From the NCBI GenBank assembly GCA_024231955.1, contig JAAEPZ010000591.1:224453-288452 (forward strand): a stretch of 64,000 bases of DNA. Reading direction: 5' to 3'. Of the stretch, positions 60,019 to 64,000 are shown piece after piece. Under the pieces are notes generated by a model, which saw only the letters and a list, made by a program, of their open reading frames with translations, did no database searches and was not told where the DNA came from. The position numbers and the translations under genes were made by a program. Each line of letters starts with the position of its first letter. Position 1 is the stretch's first letter. The stretch is from a bacterium. GTDB taxonomy: Bacteria > Krumholzibacteriota > Krumholzibacteriia > JACNKJ01.

Positions 60019-60657
60019 CTAGTACAGAGCCTTGATCTTCGATATGGTCGAAGCTTCCGTCGGAACGGTATCGGTATTGTAGATTCGACCCGCGAAACGA
60101 CTGTGATAGTTCTCGGGAACATTGACCGAAGCGCTCGCGCTGGCACCGTCGAAGACGGCCCAGAACACCTCTGTCAGCTCGGGAACGTCATTGATGTTGT
60201 CGCCGCCCGTCCAGAGGATGTTGGCCAGGAAGGTGCCGGTATTGCTGATCGTGTTGAACAGGAACGACGCATCGATGACGGTACCCAACAGGGCCGCATT
60301 GCCGTCGGTGCCTGTCGCCAGGCCCGTCGCGGGGTCGGTTCCGTATTCGAAATCCTCCTCGGCCTCAAAGTAGATACCGATGCTGCCACCCTCAAGAAGC
60401 CAGGCCTGGATAGGACCGTTCTCATTGAATGTGGAGATATTCATATCCTCTATCGCCCAAGTCACCTGGTAGGTGTCATAATCGAAGATAATGGGCGGAT
60501 TCTCGGGTTGGAGTATCTCAAGCAGACCAACAGCGCCCATCGTATTACCGATGAAGTAGCTGTAGCCGCCCTTGTTGAACGTGTACTCCTCCTGCGCAAT
60601 CGCAGAAACTGATGTTACCAGCAGTACCAGCAACATCCCGATCATAGCTTTTCTCAT
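60019..60657 (-). CDS. Exported protein with a C-terminal 'TIS..KALY' tail (paralogue 1)
   Basis: The 212-residue protein has a signal peptide (MRKAMIGMLL to 'SVSAIA') and AAGGAGAAG before the ATG. The mature part is acidic, aromatic and beta-rich ('AGTFLANILWTGGDNIND'-like strands) without cysteine pairs or catalytic motifs. It ends 'RIYNTDT..' and finally 'ASTISKIKALY', which aligns with the end of the neighbouring gene ('TTISQLKALY'). The two genes are 23 nt apart on the same strand and look like diverged duplicates. I recognise no family; the identical tail suggests a sorting or anchoring signal, not a catalytic region. Confidence 0.75.
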   Translation of the reverse strand: MRKAMIGMLLVLLVTSVSAIAQEEYTFNKGGYSYFIGNTMGAVGLLEILQPENPPIIFDYDTYQVTWAIEDMNISTFNENGPIQAWLLEGGSIGIYFEAEEDFEYGTDPATGLATGTDGNAALLGTVIDASFLFNTISNTGTFLANILWTGGDNINDVPELTEVFWAVFDGASASASVNVPENYHSRFAGRIYNTDTVPTEASTISKIKALY

Positions 60658-60680
60658 GCTGCTTCTCCTTAGAATTAATG

Positions 60681-61367
60681 CTAGTACAGTGCTTTAAGCT
60701 GACTGATGGTTGTGGTCTGCGTGGCCGTGAAACCGGTGTAAACCTCACCATCGAGAGAGATATCATAGCCTGGGGGCAGCCCGGGGCTGTGAGGCGGCCA
60801 GAGAGCCCCACCAAAGGTGTAGGCCTCGGCCTCGAAGAAATCCAGGGCGCTGCCGCCATCGAAGGCCAGTATGCCGCTGTAGGAGGCCATGCCCTGATCC
60901 CGATACAGCGTCATGCTGAACTCGGAGAAAGGACCGGTCAACCACAGGTTGCCGTCCATGAAAGACGGAGGAGGCGTGGCGATCGAGGGATATTCATTCC
61001 AGTCGGAAGGTGTGGCGGTATCCTCGTAAATCGCGAAGATGCCACCGCTGTAGGCGATTGTCGAATACGGACCGTAATCGATCTCGCCATTGGAGGACAA
61101 CCCCGTAACGACGAGTGTATACTCGTTCACATCGGGGTAATAGGGGAAATCGTCCGGCATGTTTTCAACGGGATCCGCAGTGATCCCCGTAATCCGAGTG
61201 ATGAGATGGATCTCATCGCCGGGCGCGGAATAATCGAATCCGCCCTCTTCATAGCCGAAGCCCTCGTAGTGGATGAAAAGGTCATATTCCGGCTGAGCCA
61301 GAAGTGTGCTGCTCCCCAACGCCATAACCATGATGGCGCACAGACATGTCAGAAGCACCTTTTTCAA
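60681..61367 (-). CDS. Exported protein with a C-terminal 'TIS..KALY' tail (paralogue 2)
   Basis: The start is TTG at 61367: GGAGG lies 7 nt upstream and the resulting signal peptide ('KKVLLTCLCAIMVMALGSS' to 'LLAQ') is clean; an in-frame ATG at 61403 has neither. The mature protein of about 205 residues is acidic and rich in Tyr, Phe and Gly ('YEGFGYEEGGFDYSAPGDE'). It ends 'GEVYTGFTATQTT' plus 'TISQLKALY', shared with the downstream paralogue. Function is unknown. The promoter side contains the large palindrome at 61411-61448. Confidence 0.75.
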   Translation of the reverse strand: MKKVLLTCLCAIMVMALGSSTLLAQPEYDLFIHYEGFGYEEGGFDYSAPGDEIHLITRITGITADPVENMPDDFPYYPDVNEYTLVVTGLSSNGEIDYGPYSTIAYSGGIFAIYEDTATPSDWNEYPSIATPPPSFMDGNLWLTGPFSEFSMTLYRDQGMASYSGILAFDGGSALDFFEAEAYTFGGALWPPHSPGLPPGYDISLDGEVYTGFTATQTTTISQLKALY

Positions 61368-61410
61368 TGGATTACCTCCCGAGTTGATGTGCAAATGCTG
61401 CAACGAATAT

Positions 61411-61448
61411 CGAGTTCACATCGACAATTGTTGATGATGATGAACTCG
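61411..61448 (-). promoter_or_regulatory. Imperfect palindrome upstream of the exported paralogue pair
   Basis: CGAGTTCA (61411-61418) and TGAACTCG (61441-61448) are perfect complements. A second near-palindrome centred on CAATTG (61425-61430) lies between them. It sits about 45 nt upstream of the TTG start and may be an operator or a 5'-UTR hairpin. Confidence 0.45.
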
Positions 61449-61757
61449 CAATGGCGCAATTTACAGCTCTTGATGTCTTGTCCCCTCATCAGGGTGTGTA
61501 TTCGTTCACGGCAAAATCTCGTTCAACGAAGAGAGATGGTGGCCATGTACACAATCCATTTTCTTGAAATACGATTCAGGACCTGATGAGAGATCATCTG
61601 CTATTATGAGTAATCCTGAGCTGCTTCAAGGCGCTATTATAGCAGTGATACAGATAGTGAGACAATGATAATAATGTTAAGGGTGTTGATTTTAAAACAA
61701 ATTCTATTCTCTTGTTCCGAGGGTTGCTGCTGAGGACTTCGCTTGGGGCTTTGCGCT

Positions 61758-61787
61758 TGACATCTTTCGGGAGCATCACCTACAAAA
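61758..61787 (+). promoter_or_regulatory. Predicted promoter of the FlgD-Ig protein gene
   Basis: A perfect TTGACA (61758-61763) and TACAAA (61782-61787, 4 of 6) are 18 nt apart, 40 nt before the ATG at 61827. Confidence 0.5.
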
Positions 61788-61826
61788 GCAGAAGAATCAA
61801 GACCTTGCCGTTTGAAGGGTAGCTGA

Positions 61827-63554
61827 ATGGGAAATGAAATGAAACGTCTGACCCCGATATGCCTGACCATACTGATCCTGATGTCCGGATCCGCCCTGGC
61901 GATAGATTTCTCGGGTACAACTCATGACAGCGCTTTTTCCCCAAATGGGGACAGCAGTCAGGATTCCTGCAGCATCGAGATCGACATTGCCGGGGAGGGG
62001 GAGGACCTCGTCAGCGTGTATGCCGGCATCTACTCGGTCAGTGACCAGGAGCCGGACGTGGCGTTCCTGATCCGGACTCTCCTGGATCTTGAGCTTGCCA
62101 CCCCTAACGGCAGCTACCACAGCAGTTTAACCTGGGACGGCAAGGATGGGAGTGATGCTCTGCAGCCGGAGGGCGTCTATTATCTCCAGATGCATGCAGC
62201 CACTGCCGACACTGACCTCTGGCGTCAGACGGCCACTACGATCTTCATCAACAACGCCGGACCCACAATAGAATCTCAGGCGATTGAGCCGGGGTTCAAT
62301 TTCAACCCCACGAATACAGATCCGCCCAATCAGATGCAGATCTTCTTTGATTCATACGACTTCGATGTCGCAACCGACTTTGCTCGCGCCGAGATCGAGA
62401 AACTTGACTCGACGAGTGGGAGCTACAGCGCTTTCGAGATGATCGAGCGGGATGTTGCCTACCTCTCCTCTGCCGGGGGCGTACCCCGCTATCGTTTTGT
62501 GTGGGATGGTGGCCTGCTCTCCCAGGGGGCGATCGTGGACGGGCTGTACCGGGCCACGATCACGATCGGCGATTATGCCGGCAATCCGGATGACGTAGCC
62601 GCTCCCCTGGGTATCAGTATGGATACGACGCCCCCGGTGCTGAAGGTCGCCGAGCTGGGCCCGGCCGATGTCCTGAGCCCTCCGACGATCTACATCCATC
62701 CTGACGATATTCCCGACAGCATCATCGTTACGCCCATTGATCAGAGCAGCGTCGCGGCCTGCTCCCTGGGCTTTGTCGCGGATACGCTGTTCTCCGTCGC
62801 CGGAACACCATGTGCCTGGGGCGACGGCGAAGAGCCCGCCTTCAGCTTCCCCCTGCCTGCCGCCGAGTGGGTCGCATACGGCGATTCCGTCTATCAGCTG
62901 TTCTTCAACGGTGAGGATGTCTCCGGCAACTCCAACCGGCAGAACAGATCGGTACTCAGGGCGGTAATCAGCGTCGACGGCACGCCGCCGCCCGATCCGG
63001 CCTGGCTCACCACATCGTCCGAGCGGGTCCAGCCATGGCTCCTCCTGGAGGGGACATGTGAGGAGGCCGATGCGACCGTCATAATCACCAGTGAGGGCGA
63101 GGAGCTGGGTACCGCACCGGTCAATGTGTATTCCGAATGGGTGTTCATGACCTCTCTCGATGAGGGGAGCCAGACCCTGACGGCGCAGGCGATCGATAAA
63201 GCGGGCAATTTGTCCCCGGGCGCTCCGAGTATCACTCTGACCTACTCCGCCGGCCCGGTGATGCGGATCCCTGGACGCTTTTACGGGGGACGCGATGAGG
63301 ATATCTATATCAACACCTCCGAAACCATGCGTGAGCTGATAATCCGCGTCTATACCCTCGACGGTGTTCTGGTCCGCATACTCGATTTCAATCCACAGAG
63401 CCTGAGTGTCCCCGAATACAGGATCAATTGGGATCTCACGGATGAAGAGGGGAACAGATTGATGGATGGTCTCTACATCATGAACATAGCCATGACCGAC
63501 AATTCCGGGACCAGGACCTTTGAGAGAAAGGTGGTGGCCATTGTTCGCGATTAA
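61827..63554 (+). CDS. Exported FlgD-Ig repeat protein
   Basis: The 575-residue protein may start at ATG 61827 (AGGG 7 nt upstream) or at the second ATG 61839; both leave the signal peptide (MKRLTPICLT to 'GSALA'). The N-terminal mature part has 'SAFSPNGDSSQDSCSIEIDI', the FSPNGD opening of FlgD-like and gliding-motility-type Ig domains, and 'SLTWDGKDGSDALQPEGVYYL'. Several Ig-like domains follow ('ATITIGDYAGNPDDV', 'AIDKAGNLSPGAPSI'). The C-terminal 'IIRVYTLDGVLVRIL' to 'RKVVAIVRD' is another FlgD-like unit, without the NPFNP motif. It overlaps the PorV-like gene by 14 nt, suggesting joint export at the outer membrane. Confidence 0.8.
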   Translation: MGNEMKRLTPICLTILILMSGSALAIDFSGTTHDSAFSPNGDSSQDSCSIEIDIAGEGEDLVSVYAGIYSVSDQEPDVAFLIRTLLDLELATPNGSYHSSLTWDGKDGSDALQPEGVYYLQMHAATADTDLWRQTATTIFINNAGPTIESQAIEPGFNFNPTNTDPPNQMQIFFDSYDFDVATDFARAEIEKLDSTSGSYSAFEMIERDVAYLSSAGGVPRYRFVWDGGLLSQGAIVDGLYRATITIGDYAGNPDDVAAPLGISMDTTPPVLKVAELGPADVLSPPTIYIHPDDIPDSIIVTPIDQSSVAACSLGFVADTLFSVAGTPCAWGDGEEPAFSFPLPAAEWVAYGDSVYQLFFNGEDVSGNSNRQNRSVLRAVISVDGTPPPDPAWLTTSSERVQPWLLLEGTCEEADATVIITSEGEELGTAPVNVYSEWVFMTSLDEGSQTLTAQAIDKAGNLSPGAPSITLTYSAGPVMRIPGRFYGGRDEDIYINTSETMRELIIRVYTLDGVLVRILDFNPQSLSVPEYRINWDLTDEEGNRLMDGLYIMNIAMTDNSGTRTFERKVVAIVRD

Positions 63555-64000
63555 ACGTTCTCTTGCCGCCGCCCTTCTTCTGCTCATCGCCATTCACGCT
63601 GGCGCCAACCCCCAGGGCGGCAGTTTCCGCCTGTGGGGCCACGGTGCGCGCGATCTGGCCATGGGGGACGCCTCCACGCTCATGGCGCCAGGTCTGGAGT
63701 CCCTCTTCACCCAGCCCGCCTCCCTGGTCGGAATGTCAGGATTCGGGACCGGTATCTCCGCTCAGAAACCCACGGGTGGGGTGGAGCTGGCCCTCTCCTC
63801 CGTCGCTCTCGGCTGGGGGAGCGGTTTACGCTCTCCGCTCAAAAGCGAGCGGGTGCCCACCAGTGATTATGCCTTTGCCGCCGCCTTCCAGCATCTCGGG
63901 GCCACTCTGGCCGATGATACGGGGTGGGGGGAATGGACCGCAGCCGCCGCCTGCGCCTGGAGTCCCAGGCGCTGGCTCTCCATCGGCGCGCGGGGGACCA
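63541..64000 (+). CDS. PorV/PorQ-like outer-membrane beta-barrel protein (partial)
   Basis: The frame runs open from TTG 63541 to the window end (153 residues seen). GGTGG lies 6 nt upstream, and the start overlaps the preceding stop by 14 nt. The product begins with a signal peptide ('FAIKRSLAAALLLLIAIHAGA'-type, Ala-rich). The mature start, 'GHGARDLAMGDASTLMAPG' followed by 'LFTQPASL', is the pattern of PorV/UPF0164 outer-membrane proteins, where a GxRxxxMGxA strand is followed by N/QPAxL. In type IX systems PorV shuttles proteins with C-terminal signal domains. Here the identity rests on the first about 150 residues only. Confidence 0.7.
   Translation, partial: MFAIKRSLAAALLLLIAIHAGANPQGGSFRLWGHGARDLAMGDASTLMAPGLESLFTQPASLVGMSGFGTGISAQKPTGGVELALSSVALGWGSGLRSPLKSERVPTSDYAFAAAFQHLGATLADDTGWGEWTAAAACAWSPRRWLSIGARGT

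Larger units (their letters stand above)
61368..61826. other. 459-nt AT-rich divergent regulatory gap
   Basis: This gap separates the two exported paralogues (-) from the FlgD-Ig gene (+). It holds the palindrome at 61411-61448, a repeated GCTATTAT (near 61591 and 61634, the second inside the perfect palindrome GCTATTATAGC), and a plus-strand promoter at 61758-61787. It is clearly AT-richer than the genes. I see no small gene in it. Confidence 0.5.

Noticed and set aside
1..64000. Mobile elements, prophage, CRISPR, tRNA or rRNA
   Set aside because: No transposase, integrase, repeat-spacer pattern or RNA-gene signature was seen on either strand; repeats found are short local inverted or direct repeats.

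Overview
The window is GC-rich and densely coded. It reads like a chromosome segment of a Gram-negative bacterium from the FCB superphylum or a neighbouring candidate phylum (Krumholzibacteriota, Eisenbacteria or Latescibacterota type). This placement is inferred from style and not from a marker gene. The clues are several giant exported proteins ending in a FlgD-like domain with the 'NPFNP' motif, a PorV-like outer-membrane protein, TonB, a complete NADH-dehydrogenase membrane arm, and frequent GTG/TTG starts behind strong Shine-Dalgarno sites. I saw no tRNA, rRNA, CRISPR array, insertion sequence or prophage.

Layout. 42-3712 (-): two glycosyltransferase genes, one encoding two fused GT4 enzymes. 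3819-4755 (+): acpS and a NYN-domain nuclease-like gene. 4982-11447 (-): a CotH-kinase/lamin-tail surface protein and a transglutaminase-like exported protein. 11711-15373 (+): an exported beta-propeller and a glycoside-hydrolase-like protein. 15418-15990 (-): a SpoU methylase. 16316-21247 (+): SAM hydrolase, a UvrD helicase carrying an internal DnaQ exonuclease, and a membrane protein. 21376-30950 (+): nuoA,C,E,F,H,J,K,L,M,N, lacking nuoB, D, G and I. 31121-38282 (+): S55 peptidase, propeller protein, enolase-superfamily epimerase, TIGR00725-like protein, GT39-like membrane glycosyltransferase and a DUF212 membrane protein. 38488-41788 (+): the most novel-looking unit, described below. 41971-44762 (+): tldD-tldE. 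44972-49681 (+): a gingipain-like C25 peptidase with an FG-GAP propeller. 49771-51252 (-): 5'-nucleotidase. 51326-54858 (+): lipoprotein, CDP-alcohol phosphatidyltransferase and orphan histidine kinase. 54863-55573 (-): TonB. 55652-59888 (+): amidohydrolase and an M30-like metallopeptidase lipoprotein. 60019-61367 (-): two exported paralogues sharing a C-terminal tail. 61827-64000 (+): a FlgD-Ig protein and the start of a PorV-like gene.

Best candidate for an undescribed system: 38488-41788. A ParA ATPase carries a C-terminal AMPK/CBM48-type glycogen-binding domain whose sugar-contacting positions are mostly kept. It is followed by a protein that looks like a ParA relative with a destroyed P-loop, a 107-residue protein, and an exported protein with a C-terminal membrane anchor and a strongly basic tail. 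The gene order suggests a ParA-type positioning machine tied to a polysaccharide or glycogen cargo. That function is inference.

Regulation seen directly: several sigma70-like promoters, predicted leaderless starts for acpS and tonB, a terminator-like hairpin just before the SAM-hydrolase ribosome-binding site, a structured tldD leader, and strong hairpin terminators after tldE, the C25 peptidase and the M30 peptidase.
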